Shown: one piece after another, positions 56,664-64,000 of the stretch | Layout: each line of letters starts with the position of its first letter | How positions within the stretch are numbered: position 1 is the first letter of the stretch | DNA from: Leptospira semungkisensis | GTDB taxonomy: Bacteria; Spirochaetota; Leptospiria; Leptospirales; Leptospiraceae | Assembly (NCBI RefSeq): GCF_004770055.1 | Contig: NZ_RQEP01000019.1 | Coordinates: forward strand, 558,001-622,000 | Reading direction: 5' to 3' | DNA: 64,000 bases | Program-made: the position numbers and the translations under genes | Notes under the pieces: model-generated | Told to the model about the DNA's origin: nothing | The model's input: the letters and a program-made list of their open reading frames with translations, nothing else | The model's database searches: none

Positions 56664-57526
56664 TCTATAAGGAATGTCCTTTAGACGGAAATTGTGATTG
56701 GACTCCCTTATACGAATCCACTCATGCAGATTTCAAACTTCCCATCCAACTCTGCAAGACCTGCGGACTCCAAGCGCAATTTCCTAGGCCGGAACCTGAG
56801 TCCTTATACACCGAAGAATATTACACAGGCAAAGAAGGATTCACGTATAGGGATGAAAGAGAGACTGAAAAATTCGATCGCTATGTCTGGTTCGCAAGAC
56901 TAAAGAATATTTCTAAATTTAGATCCTCAGGAAATTTTTTGGATATAGGCTGTTCCTTCGGAGGCTTCTTGCAGGCCGCTAAGGAAATGGGGTTTGTTCC
57001 ATTCGGCGTGGAGATCTCTCCTTATTCTGCAAAGATCGCGAAGGAAAGAGGATTTACTGTTTGGCAGGGCCAGTTCTTGGACGCGGATCTTCCTGAGAAT
57101 TTTTTCGATGTCATCACTCTCATCGAAGTCATAGAGCATCTAGAAAATCCAAAACTGGTCTTTGACAAGCTCTCTCGCATATTAAGACCAGGAGGACTCC
57201 TTCTGATTCAAACCGCGAATTTTGAAGGCTGGCAGGCAATCGAAGCCGGAAGTAAATATCACTACTATTTGCCGGGCCATGTGTATTATTATTCCGAGAA
57301 AAACCTTCGGAAAATTCTTGCCAATCGAAGCTTTGGAAGACAGATTACCTACCTCGGAGTGGACTTCCCTCTTTCTGCGAAACTACTTAAGTCTCGAGGA
57401 AGTTTCGTTAGTTGGAAGGATTACTGGAAGTGGTTTAGGATCGCCTTATACCACTGGAAAAGTAAGATTTCAAAGAAGGGTCGCCCTCTCACTTCTTCTA
57501 TGGTGCATTACGCGATCAAGAAATGA
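56633..57526 (+). CDS. Methyltransferase with N-terminal zinc-ribbon-like motif
   Basis: A 297-residue class I methyltransferase. Four cysteines near the N-terminus (CPLDGNC at 15-21 and CKTC at 41-44) form a likely zinc site, as in methyltransferases acting on sugars or surface compounds; motif I is FLDIGCSFGGFLQAA (near 102), followed by VITLIEVIEHLENP and LRPGGLLLIQTANFEGW. The start is TTG at 56633 with a strong AGGAGAGG site just upstream, inside the preceding gene. Its stop overlaps the next start by ATGA. Its target is unknown. Confidence 0.78.
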   Translation: MPLDLSRSEIIYKECPLDGNCDWTPLYESTHADFKLPIQLCKTCGLQAQFPRPEPESLYTEEYYTGKEGFTYRDERETEKFDRYVWFARLKNISKFRSSGNFLDIGCSFGGFLQAAKEMGFVPFGVEISPYSAKIAKERGFTVWQGQFLDADLPENFFDVITLIEVIEHLENPKLVFDKLSRILRPGGLLLIQTANFEGWQAIEAGSKYHYYLPGHVYYYSEKNLRKILANRSFGRQITYLGVDFPLSAKLLKSRGSFVSWKDYWKWFRIALYHWKSKISKKGRPLTSSMVHYAIKK

Positions 57527-59775
57527 ATTCACATCCGAATACTAAGTATAGTAGATTCTTCGATTATATTCCGGACGCAGGCATTTTGCGGAAGCTGAAT
57601 TTCACGATCAGAGTGCTTGCCGCTTCTGCATATCGTTTCATCAAGGACGAATGTTTGATCAAGGCCTCGGGTATCTCTTATACTACCATTGTCTCCCTAA
57701 TTCCGATGCTCGTCGTGGCGCTTTCTCTTCTTACAATCACTTCCGGCTTAGACAATCGTAAGGAAGAAATATTCGATAAAATTAATGCGTTTTTTCTCAC
57801 AAGCAATATCAATTTGGATATCAACCCTTATCTAGACACTCTGGGAGAATTGATAGATGCGGCAAGACAGATTGGTGCGATCGGTTTCGTTCTGCTCGTC
57901 TTCTCTGCGACTACAGTCTTAAGATCCTTGGAGAATTCTTTCAATTCTATCTGGAGAATAGAGGAGAAGAGATCTCTTATCCAAGAATTCGTATTTTACT
58001 TTTTCGTTTTGTCCATCGTCCCTCTTCTTCTTGTGATCGGAGATAACTTGGCCCAAAAGGTCACCGATATTTTTCGTCCCTCTCATTATCTGAGCATGGA
58101 TAAGGATCCGGAGAATCGCGTCTGGATCTCGGGAGAGAATGGCACTCTATTTCGTCTCGATTCTAACTTGAAGAAAGACTACTTCATAGACGAAACGGAT
58201 GTAGATTTGAAGAATATACGTTGCGTGGATTCTTTCGGAGTCCGTATGGATTTCTGTGAGAAGCCTGATCTTTCTCGCGAAAATTTCGTTCGGGTTTCCG
58301 TTCGAGGTGGAAAAGTGTATGCCCTCTCCGCAAAGGGACTTCTTCTTTCCAAGCCGGTGGACGGTTCCGTCTGGAGTGCAATCTATTTCGATAATTCTAG
58401 CTTTAAGGATTTTGAATATATTACCGACGGAAATTTTTATCTTATTTTTTCCAACGGCGAAGTATTGCATTTCTTTACTCAAGGTAGAAGTTATAAGCCC
58501 GTATTCCCGAATGTTCTTAGAATGAGAGCGAATCGAGTCTATTTTCCAGAATCTTATCTAGGTTATATAGTGGATGAGGATGGAAATGTTTGGAAGAGTG
58601 AGGACGGCGGATATGCTTGGTCTGCGACTAAGATTACCGGACAAGGTCTGAAGGATATTCATAGGATCCGTTTCGGAGAACTTTTAGTAGCTGGAGAAAG
58701 AGGCTCTATCTTTAAAACGGAAGATGGCGGGTATTCTTGGAAAAATCTAAGCCACAAACGTTACACGTTCAGTAAGGTATGGACCGTAGCAAATGAGGAA
58801 TCTGCTGACATCTTTCTATTAGATGCTCTCGGAAACATATTGGTCTCTATAGATGGAGGAGAACATTGGAATACTTTCTATGTTCCTGCCAAGGGAAAGG
58901 TGTTCGCGTCCGTTCTCTTAGACAGAAGTGAGAACGGAAGATTCAGACTTCTGAATATAGGAGAATACCAAAAAATCAGCCTTTCCGAATACAAGGATGT
59001 AAAGTATGAGACGATCACTCTGCAAGGAGGAGAATCTGTATTCTCTGCTTATAATATTCTAAAGTTCTCATTTCCTTTAGCGGGGATCTGGTTCTTCTTC
59101 TTGGCATTATTCACTCTGATCCCGAATACTCGAGTTCCTATCCGCGCCTCCGCCTGGGGATCCGGATTTACAAGCGTGATCTTTCTCGCATTTTTGTATG
59201 GGTTTAAGATCTATATCACTTCTTTCTCAGAAACCACAATGATCGTGTATAAGGCTCTCGCCTCCATTCCTATCTTTCTAATAGGAGTATATTCTCTTTC
59301 TCTAATTGTTCTTTTCGGTGCGGAAGTAACCGCTTGCGTGCAATTTCCGGAACGTTACTACGCTCCTTTTCAATTGATAGAGGAGCATCATACTTCTTTC
59401 AGTTATGAATTCAGAAAACTGATCGCAGTATTAAAAGCAGTCTATCAGGTGCAGAAGGAAAATAAGGTTCCTCCTAAAAATTTCGACTTGGCCCGGCGTT
59501 CCGGACTTCATGCCGAAGAGATCCCTCGCTTGACTAAAACACTTACGCAAGCAGGGCTTCTTGTAGAAACTAGCGAAGGCTCGACTTGGCTTCCTGTTGT
59601 TTCGGGAGAAGATCTGACTCTAGGCGATTTCTATCGTAAGATTCCGGAAGCCTTATTAAAAGAGGACCCTTCTTTTCAAATCTATCCGGAGAAAGTGAAG
59701 GATAAGATGGAGAAGGCCGAAACTTCTTTGCAGAAAGACTTGGACGCAGTCCATTTTCGAGATCTATTGGATTAA
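57523..59775 (+). CDS. YihY/BrkB membrane protein with an inserted beta-propeller
   Basis: A 750-residue YihY-family (formerly RNase BN) protein with an unusual build. The first YihY part (about 25-190) has the family motif ASGISYTTIVSLIPML and the SLENSFNSIWR segment. It is broken near residue 190 by about 315 residues rich in beta-strand, with three Asp-box/Ycf48-like repeats (SEDGGYAW near 359, TEDGGYSW near 399, SIDGGEHW near 442). The YihY helices then resume (about 508-640; PNTRVPIRASAWGSGFTS), followed by a winged-helix-like cytosolic tail. The usual protein is about 300-450 residues. The insert should face the periplasm. It is the last gene of the ATP-grasp operon. Confidence 0.82.
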   Translation: MNSHPNTKYSRFFDYIPDAGILRKLNFTIRVLAASAYRFIKDECLIKASGISYTTIVSLIPMLVVALSLLTITSGLDNRKEEIFDKINAFFLTSNINLDINPYLDTLGELIDAARQIGAIGFVLLVFSATTVLRSLENSFNSIWRIEEKRSLIQEFVFYFFVLSIVPLLLVIGDNLAQKVTDIFRPSHYLSMDKDPENRVWISGENGTLFRLDSNLKKDYFIDETDVDLKNIRCVDSFGVRMDFCEKPDLSRENFVRVSVRGGKVYALSAKGLLLSKPVDGSVWSAIYFDNSSFKDFEYITDGNFYLIFSNGEVLHFFTQGRSYKPVFPNVLRMRANRVYFPESYLGYIVDEDGNVWKSEDGGYAWSATKITGQGLKDIHRIRFGELLVAGERGSIFKTEDGGYSWKNLSHKRYTFSKVWTVANEESADIFLLDALGNILVSIDGGEHWNTFYVPAKGKVFASVLLDRSENGRFRLLNIGEYQKISLSEYKDVKYETITLQGGESVFSAYNILKFSFPLAGIWFFFLALFTLIPNTRVPIRASAWGSGFTSVIFLAFLYGFKIYITSFSETTMIVYKALASIPIFLIGVYSLSLIVLFGAEVTACVQFPERYYAPFQLIEEHHTSFSYEFRKLIAVLKAVYQVQKENKVPPKNFDLARRSGLHAEEIPRLTKTLTQAGLLVETSEGSTWLPVVSGEDLTLGDFYRKIPEALLKEDPSFQIYPEKVKDKMEKAETSLQKDLDAVHFRDLLD

Positions 59776-59796
59776 AACATTTATAGGAACGTTTAT

Positions 59797-59821
59797 AAAA
59801 TCGATCCAGACGATCGATTTT
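59797..59821. terminator. Bidirectional terminator
   Basis: AAAATCGATC / GATCGATTTT, perfect 10-bp arms with a 5-base loop and A/T runs on both sides, between the converging YihY and kinase genes. The right arm touches the kinase stop codon. Confidence 0.75.
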
Positions 59822-60770
59822 AAGGCCGAAAGAAGATCAAACTGGACACTCCTTCTTTCGGAAGAATGATCCGAATAGAAGTTCCCTCTTTCGAGTCCAC
59901 TTTCACTCTACCGCGAATTTGTTGTACTAGACTTTCAACCAATTTCATACCGATCCCGGTATCTTCCGCTTCGGCAGAAGGGAGTCCTTTTCCGGAATCG
60001 GATACACTTAATATTATATTTCCTGCATCTTGTTCCAAACGAACGGAGATCTCACCTGCTTCTCCATCGCAATATGCATGTTTCAAAGAATTGGTGACGA
60101 GTTCATTCAGAATCAGACCTAGAGGCATCGCCCTTTCGGGATCCAATTTGATATTCTTGTCCATCTCGCTCTTAACTAGGATCCTTGTGGATTCATTCTG
60201 ATAAGCAGTTGTCAGATTTTGGATCACTGAACCCAGAATAGAATCCACTCCTATCTGAAGAAGGTTTTGAGAATCATAAATAATCTGATGGATCTTAGCT
60301 ATAGAAAGAATTCGATTCTGAGCAATTCTCAGAGCGTCGGATATCTTTCCTGTTCCTTGGCTTTCTCTTTGTAATGAAAGAAGTCCTGAAACGATCTGTA
60401 GATTATTATTCACTCGATGGTGTATTTCAGTAAGTAGAAAAGCCTTCTCCCTTAGTTCGTTTTGGATCCTCTTCTGATCATCTTCTCTCTTAACCTGCTC
60501 TCTATGCATCGAATCCACATACAAAAAGATAAGAAGAAACATTACGAATAGATCCCGAGCGAATCCCTCATAATCATCCAGGAGATCACTGATACCTGAA
60601 TGTTCTAAAAAATTTGAAATAGAAAGAAATACACCTGTAGAAAGAGAAGCCACTGCAAAGATCGCAGGCCCAGGAAGGATTAAATGTCTTCGGATACTTC
60701 TTAAAAGAAGAAAAATACTAGAAGAATACAGTACGAATGCAATTGCATTCATGAGTGCTACAGGATTCAT
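59820..60770 (-). CDS. Sensor histidine kinase (HisKA_2 type)
   Basis: A 316-residue kinase with three membrane helices (about 5-88), a phosphoacceptor HisKA_2 domain (LLTEIHHRVNNNLQIVSGLL, 112-131, acceptor probably H118) and an HATPase domain with NELVTNSLKHAY (N box), SDSGKGLP and GIGMKLVE. HisKA_2 kinases often pass phosphate to stand-alone receiver proteins; none is encoded here. Its start overlaps the stop of the small membrane protein gene, whose helices resemble its own membrane part, so the two may form one sensor. Confidence 0.85.
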   Translation of the reverse strand: MNPVALMNAIAFVLYSSSIFLLLRSIRRHLILPGPAIFAVASLSTGVFLSISNFLEHSGISDLLDDYEGFARDLFVMFLLIFLYVDSMHREQVKREDDQKRIQNELREKAFLLTEIHHRVNNNLQIVSGLLSLQRESQGTGKISDALRIAQNRILSIAKIHQIIYDSQNLLQIGVDSILGSVIQNLTTAYQNESTRILVKSEMDKNIKLDPERAMPLGLILNELVTNSLKHAYCDGEAGEISVRLEQDAGNIILSVSDSGKGLPSAEAEDTGIGMKLVESLVQQIRGRVKVDSKEGTSIRIILPKEGVSSLIFFRP

Positions 60771-61039
60771 ACAAGATCCTGCTTAGCCATGAAGTAGACT
60801 CGCACAGCAAATAAAAAGAATACTCCAGATAGAAGAAATGAAAAGTGTTCTAAAAAATTCAACAGATCGGGGAGAAAGAATCCTTCTAAAACCGTAAACA
60901 CGCTGCTTAACCAAACAAATAGGAAAGCGATAAATAGGAGTTTGTATCTCGGGATCATCCCGATTTGATAGAGGGCTATGATTACGACGAGACCTATCGA
61001 GTCAAAAATGAGGTTCAAAATCTCGCTGAGTTGAAACAT
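60767..61039 (-). CDS. Small membrane protein, partner of the histidine kinase
   Basis: A 90-residue protein with three hydrophobic helices starting at the ATG at 61039; a TTG at 61084 would add 15 residues. Its arrangement, with VLEGFFLPDLLNFLEHFSFLL between the second and third helix, resembles the kinase's membrane part (LSISNFLEHSGISDLLDDYE). It overlaps the kinase gene by ATGA. It is probably a detached or duplicated copy of the sensor module. No enzymatic motif is seen. Confidence 0.55.
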   Translation of the reverse strand: MFQLSEILNLIFDSIGLVVIIALYQIGMIPRYKLLFIAFLFVWLSSVFTVLEGFFLPDLLNFLEHFSFLLSGVFFLFAVRVYFMAKQDLV

Positions 61040-61125
61040 AAGAACAAGAAGATGATTGTAAGCGAAAAAACGACAGTATGTCAATTCGGTTTTGATACCT
61101 ACGTTATCGGATATGTCACTGGAAG

Positions 61126-61581
61126 TTATTTCATTTTCTTACGGGATTTCACGAGCCAACGTAATGGACCATGCCCATAATTTCCCAATCTATCTCCAGG
61201 GTTTGCAAACTTACAACGCGCGAGAGAAAGACATCCACATCCGATACAAGCAGTTAGTCCACTTCTCAACTTTTCTAATTCAGCAATCTTCTCTTCTACT
61301 CTTTCTGTCCATCTTTTGGAAAGCTTAGCCCAGTCCTGGCCACTCGGAGTATGATCTTCGGGAAGCTTCGAGATCTCCTCGGCAATTTCTTCCAGGCTCA
61401 AGCCTACCTTCTGAGCAAATACAATGAATGCGATCCTTCTAAGCACATGCCTTGGATACTGTCTATGGCCCGAACCTGCGCGGACAGAGCGAATCAGTTT
61501 ACGTTCTTCGTAAAATCTAAGAGCAGAAGAAGCTACTCCACTTCTCTCTGCGACTTGACTGATTGTGAGTAAATCATCCAT
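61126..61581 (-). CDS. soxR: SoxR-like redox-sensing MerR regulator
   Basis: A 151-residue MerR-family protein with winged helix-turn-helix at about 4-55 (TISQVAERSGVASSALRFYEE), a dimerisation helix (about 85-110) and the iron-sulfur motif C112-x2-C115-x-C117-x5-C123 that defines SoxR. In SoxR oxidation of the [2Fe-2S] cluster switches a bound promoter on. The ATG at 61581 aligns with SoxR; the frame is open to 61623 but that part overlaps the operator. It diverges from an MFS exporter gene whose promoter has the 19-bp spacer expected for MerR-type activation. The target set differs from enterobacterial soxS. Confidence 0.85.
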   Translation of the reverse strand: MDDLLTISQVAERSGVASSALRFYEERKLIRSVRAGSGHRQYPRHVLRRIAFIVFAQKVGLSLEEIAEEISKLPEDHTPSGQDWAKLSKRWTERVEEKIAELEKLRSGLTACIGCGCLSLARCKFANPGDRLGNYGHGPLRWLVKSRKKMK

Positions 61582-61613
61582 TCCCAAAGTTTGAACTCTA
61601 TAGCTTGGAAATG

Positions 61614-61635
61614 TCAAGTTCACTTTAACTTGAAG
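61614..61635. promoter_or_regulatory. SoxR-type operator, copy 1
   Basis: A 22-bp inverted-repeat element beginning TCAAGTTCAC and ending TAACTTGAAG, 33 bp before the soxR start, matching copy 2 at 20 of 22 positions. It recalls the E. coli SoxR half-sites CTCAAGTT/AACTTGAG. Confidence 0.6.
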
Positions 61636-61710
61636 TTTTTACAAAATACCGACTTTGGTCGAAAAATAGTTAAAAACACAAATTTTTTACTAAAAATCAT
61701 GCAAGAAGAC

Positions 61711-61741
61711 TTTACTTCAAGTGCACTTTAACTTGTAGAAT
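61711..61741 (+). promoter_or_regulatory. MerR-type promoter with SoxR operator, copy 2
   Basis: TTTACT (61711-61716) and TAGAAT (61736-61741) are separated by 19 bp, the overlong spacer of MerR/SoxR promoters. The operator (61717-61738) fills that spacer. The MFS gene starts 33 bp downstream. Confidence 0.7.
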
Positions 61742-61773
61742 GTACCTTAAAAAGTTTATTCAATCGGAAACGC

Positions 61774-63030
61774 ATGAAACCAGTTTTCACTAAATATCAA
61801 ATTTTTCTAATAGTCTTGTTGGCTTTCTTACAATTCACTATCGTCTTGGATTTTATGATCCTCTCCCCTATGGGAGTCCTCGTGATGAAGGAATTAAAGA
61901 TCGCAACAAATCAATTCGGCTTGGTCGTGTCGGCCTACGCTTTTAGCGCAGGTCTGTCCGGAATCTTAGCTGCGGGGTTCGCGGATCGTTTCGACAGAAA
62001 GAAGTTCTTACTCTTCTTCTATACTGGCTTCGTTGCAGGCACAGTGCTTTGCGGAATTGCTCCGGACTATGATTCACTTCTTATTGCAAGGATCATTACA
62101 GGATTCTTTGCAGGCGTAATATCTTCTATCAGCTTCGCGATTATAGCGGATCTATTCCCGATGGAAGTCAGAGGAAGAGTCATGGGTCTAGTAATGACCG
62201 CCTTTGCTGCAAGCCAAGTCGTAGGACTTCCTATAGGAATGTATTTCTCCACAGTTTGGGGATGGAGAGCTCCCTTCTTAATGATCGCAGGTATCTCAGG
62301 TCTATCCGGGATCATTGCATTAATCTACGTTAAGCCTATCATTGGACACCTAAGTCAAAAAACAGACAAGCATCCGTTTGCTCACCTTCTCTCCACCTTA
62401 GGCAAAGGGAAATATCTACCTGGATTCGCAGCGACCATGCTTCTTCCTACCGGAGGATATATGCTCATGCCTTTCGGAAGTGCATTCACAGTTCATAATA
62501 TGGGAATCGCTTTAGAGAGCCTTCCTCTTATCTATATGATCACTGGGATTAGCTCGATCATTGTCGGCCCTATTATGGGAAGGATCAGTGACGCTGTAGG
62601 AAAATATCCTGTCTTTACTGCTGGATCCTTAGCTGCTATTCCCATCGTGATCTTTTATACACATTTAGGAGTGACTCCTCTCTGGTTTGTAATCGTGGTG
62701 AACTGCGTGCTATTTGCAGCGATCACTTCTAGAATCGTTTCAGCGAGTGCATTGAATTCTGCGGTTCCCGAAGTTCAGGACAGAGGAGCCTATATGGCGA
62801 TCAGCTCTTCTATGCAACAGGTGTCCGGAGGAGTGGCTTCCGCTATAGCTGGAATGATCGTAGTCCAAACAGAAAGCGGATATCTGACTGGATACGCAAA
62901 CTTAGGTTTTGTTGTGGCGACTACCACTCTTATCACCGTGATCATGATGTATAAAGTGGACCGATTGGTAAAAGGAAAAAGCCAAACAGGCGGACAGCCG
63001 GCGGCTTCACCTCAGTTCAGCGAAAATTAG
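61774..63030 (+). CDS. MFS transporter, probable SoxR-controlled exporter
   Basis: A 418-residue 12-helix major-facilitator protein. The loop 2-3 motif reads GFADRFDRKKF (about 68-78); the motif C-like segment GLPIGMYFSTVWGWRAPF near 150 is typical of drug/H+ antiporters and arabinose-type efflux proteins. Divergent from soxR with the operator in its promoter, it is probably induced by redox-active compounds and exports them or their products. GGAAA stands before the ATG. Confidence 0.82.
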   Translation: MKPVFTKYQIFLIVLLAFLQFTIVLDFMILSPMGVLVMKELKIATNQFGLVVSAYAFSAGLSGILAAGFADRFDRKKFLLFFYTGFVAGTVLCGIAPDYDSLLIARIITGFFAGVISSISFAIIADLFPMEVRGRVMGLVMTAFAASQVVGLPIGMYFSTVWGWRAPFLMIAGISGLSGIIALIYVKPIIGHLSQKTDKHPFAHLLSTLGKGKYLPGFAATMLLPTGGYMLMPFGSAFTVHNMGIALESLPLIYMITGISSIIVGPIMGRISDAVGKYPVFTAGSLAAIPIVIFYTHLGVTPLWFVIVVNCVLFAAITSRIVSASALNSAVPEVQDRGAYMAISSSMQQVSGGVASAIAGMIVVQTESGYLTGYANLGFVVATTTLITVIMMYKVDRLVKGKSQTGGQPAASPQFSEN

Positions 63031-63097
63031 ATCGGGGATCTAAAAGGAATTTCTATGGAAAGAAGAAGAAAGTTAGTCCCCTTTCGAAATTTTTCCG

Positions 63098-63568
63098 TCA
63101 GACCTTTGCGTTTAGCTTGGAAAGCGGAGGAAGATTCGAAGATAATGACTGATAAATTTGCTCCGCAAGACCAAGAGAAGAATTTGCGGAAAGATTTTTG
63201 GAATACTCGTCGTAGAGCATATCTTCGAAAATTTCTTCTGCGTAACCCCCATCTATAAGTCCCGACTTATGGACGGTGGTTTTCATTTCCTTCAACATCA
63301 TCTTTACGAAAATGGATTCGAATTCGACAGAAGCATCATATAGCTTCTTTCGATACGGATCTTGATTGATCTCTTCCTTAATATTATGAGGCATCTTCAC
63401 TTCAGAAGAGGAAACTTTTCCGGAAAGATTCTGATTAAATTCCTCTCTTAAAACTTCGGGAAAAGTTTGACCTTGTTTTAGGTTCTTCTCCTCTCTCAGA
63501 AGTTTTTGAACTTCTGGTCTTTCAGAAAGATTCAAACGGTTTTGATAATCTTGGATATGATCGATCAT
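63098..63568 (-). CDS. flgJ: FlgJ-like rod-binding protein
   Basis: A 156-residue protein matching the N-terminal rod-binding domain of FlgJ (about 75-140; LYDASVEFESIFVKMMLKEMKTTVHKSG without the peptidoglycan hydrolase domain). FlgJ helps rod assembly through the cell wall; spirochaetes use a short version like this. Its ATG overlaps the flgI stop by one base (TAATG), so the two are translated together. The upstream 70 residues are charged and variable. Confidence 0.83.
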   Translation of the reverse strand: MIDHIQDYQNRLNLSERPEVQKLLREEKNLKQGQTFPEVLREEFNQNLSGKVSSSEVKMPHNIKEEINQDPYRKKLYDASVEFESIFVKMMLKEMKTTVHKSGLIDGGYAEEIFEDMLYDEYSKNLSANSSLGLAEQIYQSLSSNLPPLSKLNAKV

Positions 63569-64000
63569 TACTGTATCTCCAATTCTGCGTGCAATGCACC
63601 TGCAGCTTTCAATGCCTCTAAGATTGCGATAATATCTCTCGTGGACGCGCCCACCTTGTTCAAGGCTTCCACTACGTCCGACACTTGAGTGGACTCTTCA
63701 ATCACGAAAGATTCTTTAACTGGAGTAGTTTCCTTGGAGAGTCTAGTAGGTCTTCTGTTCTTATCTGCAACCGAAAGACTTAAGCCCGAACGAGCAACTG
63801 CGACTTCGTCGATCGCAATACTTCCGCCCATAACGATGACTCCGGATCTTTCATTGATCACAACCTTTGCTTTGGTACTCGACTCTACTGTTAAATTTTC
63901 TAAGTCAGAAAGAAGGTTAAGTAGCCCGGGAGATTTTGCAGAGAAACCTGCGCCTACTTCTATCACTACTTCAGACGGAGTCAGGGCTTGGATGGATTCA
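63568..64000 (-). CDS. flgI: Flagellar P-ring protein FlgI (3' part)
   Basis: The last 144 codons of flgI; the start lies beyond the right edge. The FlgI C-terminus is clear: the segments VVINERSGVIVMGG, VARSGLSLSV and the final VVEALNKVGASTRDIIAILEALKAAGALHAELEI. In spirochaetes this protein surrounds the rod of the periplasmic flagellum. It is followed by flgJ with a one-base overlap. Confidence 0.92.
   Translation of the reverse strand, partial: ESIQALTPSEVVIEVGAGFSAKSPGLLNLLSDLENLTVESSTKAKVVINERSGVIVMGGSIAIDEVAVARSGLSLSVADKNRRPTRLSKETTPVKESFVIEESTQVSDVVEALNKVGASTRDIIAILEALKAAGALHAELEIQ

Noticed and set aside
63055..63258. 67-codon frame after the MFS gene
   Set aside because: It mostly overlaps flgJ on the opposite strand and has a low-complexity basic start; treated as a shadow.

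Overview
The window is bacterial chromosome with very little untranslated space, many 4-bp start/stop overlaps and a moderate G+C content. It looks like a spirochaete of the genus Leptospira. The reasons are separated blocks of periplasmic-flagellum genes (flgF alone at 53786-54646, flgJ-flgI at the right edge), many lipoproteins with loose spirochaetal lipoboxes, beta-propeller lipoproteins, membrane-bound AraC regulators and a YihY protein with an insertion. The species cannot be decided from this sequence. I saw no rRNA, tRNA, CRISPR array or insertion sequence.

Layout. 92-8411: a membrane AraC regulator, then a tripartite RND efflux operon (pump, adaptor, outer-membrane lipoprotein). 8433-11642: a propeller lipoprotein, a secreted zinc phospholipase C-like protein and a small DMT-type membrane protein. 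11625-22347: a catabolic island. A leftward six-gene operon encodes hydroxylase, type I extradiol dioxygenase, C-C hydrolase, hydratase, acylating acetaldehyde dehydrogenase and aldolase, which is a full aromatic meta-cleavage route to pyruvate and acetyl-CoA. Beside it lie an amidohydrolase/decarboxylase, a TetR regulator, a second extradiol-type enzyme and a fumarylacetoacetase-family enzyme. A 14-bp operator recurs four times at the promoters of this island, which suggests one TetR regulon. 22372-32693: two more propeller lipoproteins, two related TetR/flavin-monooxygenase pairs (one TetX-like), a GH5 glycosidase lipoprotein and a further TetR.

32723-40461: signalling and sulfur genes. A SpoIIE-type phosphatase and an adenylate cyclase share the same membrane sensor. 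An AraC regulator lies between them. A persulfide dioxygenase-rhodanese fusion, two YeeE/YedE halves and a TauE exporter form a sulfur operon. One 17-bp motif occurs before the AraC gene and twice in the cyclase/sulfur-operon intergenic region. 40584-43647: methyltransferase and TetR with a 32-bp perfect palindrome, then about 1.4 kb with almost no genes, which contains a second copy of the palindrome core.

43648-53648: AraC/outer-membrane protein pair, a small lipoprotein, a PAS-GGDEF-EAL protein, a Sco-like protein, a frameshifted chemotaxis receptor, a second frameshifted small gene and hypothetical membrane or lipid-anchored proteins. A 68-bp element is repeated before the small lipoprotein and before the GGDEF-EAL gene. 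53786-64000: flgF, an ATP-grasp/two-methyltransferase/YihY operon, a histidine kinase with a small membrane partner, a SoxR/MFS divergent pair with duplicated operators, and flgJ-flgI.

The most promising systems are the TetR-controlled meta-cleavage island, which is unexpected in an organism group known for living on fatty acids, and the YihY protein carrying an inserted propeller.
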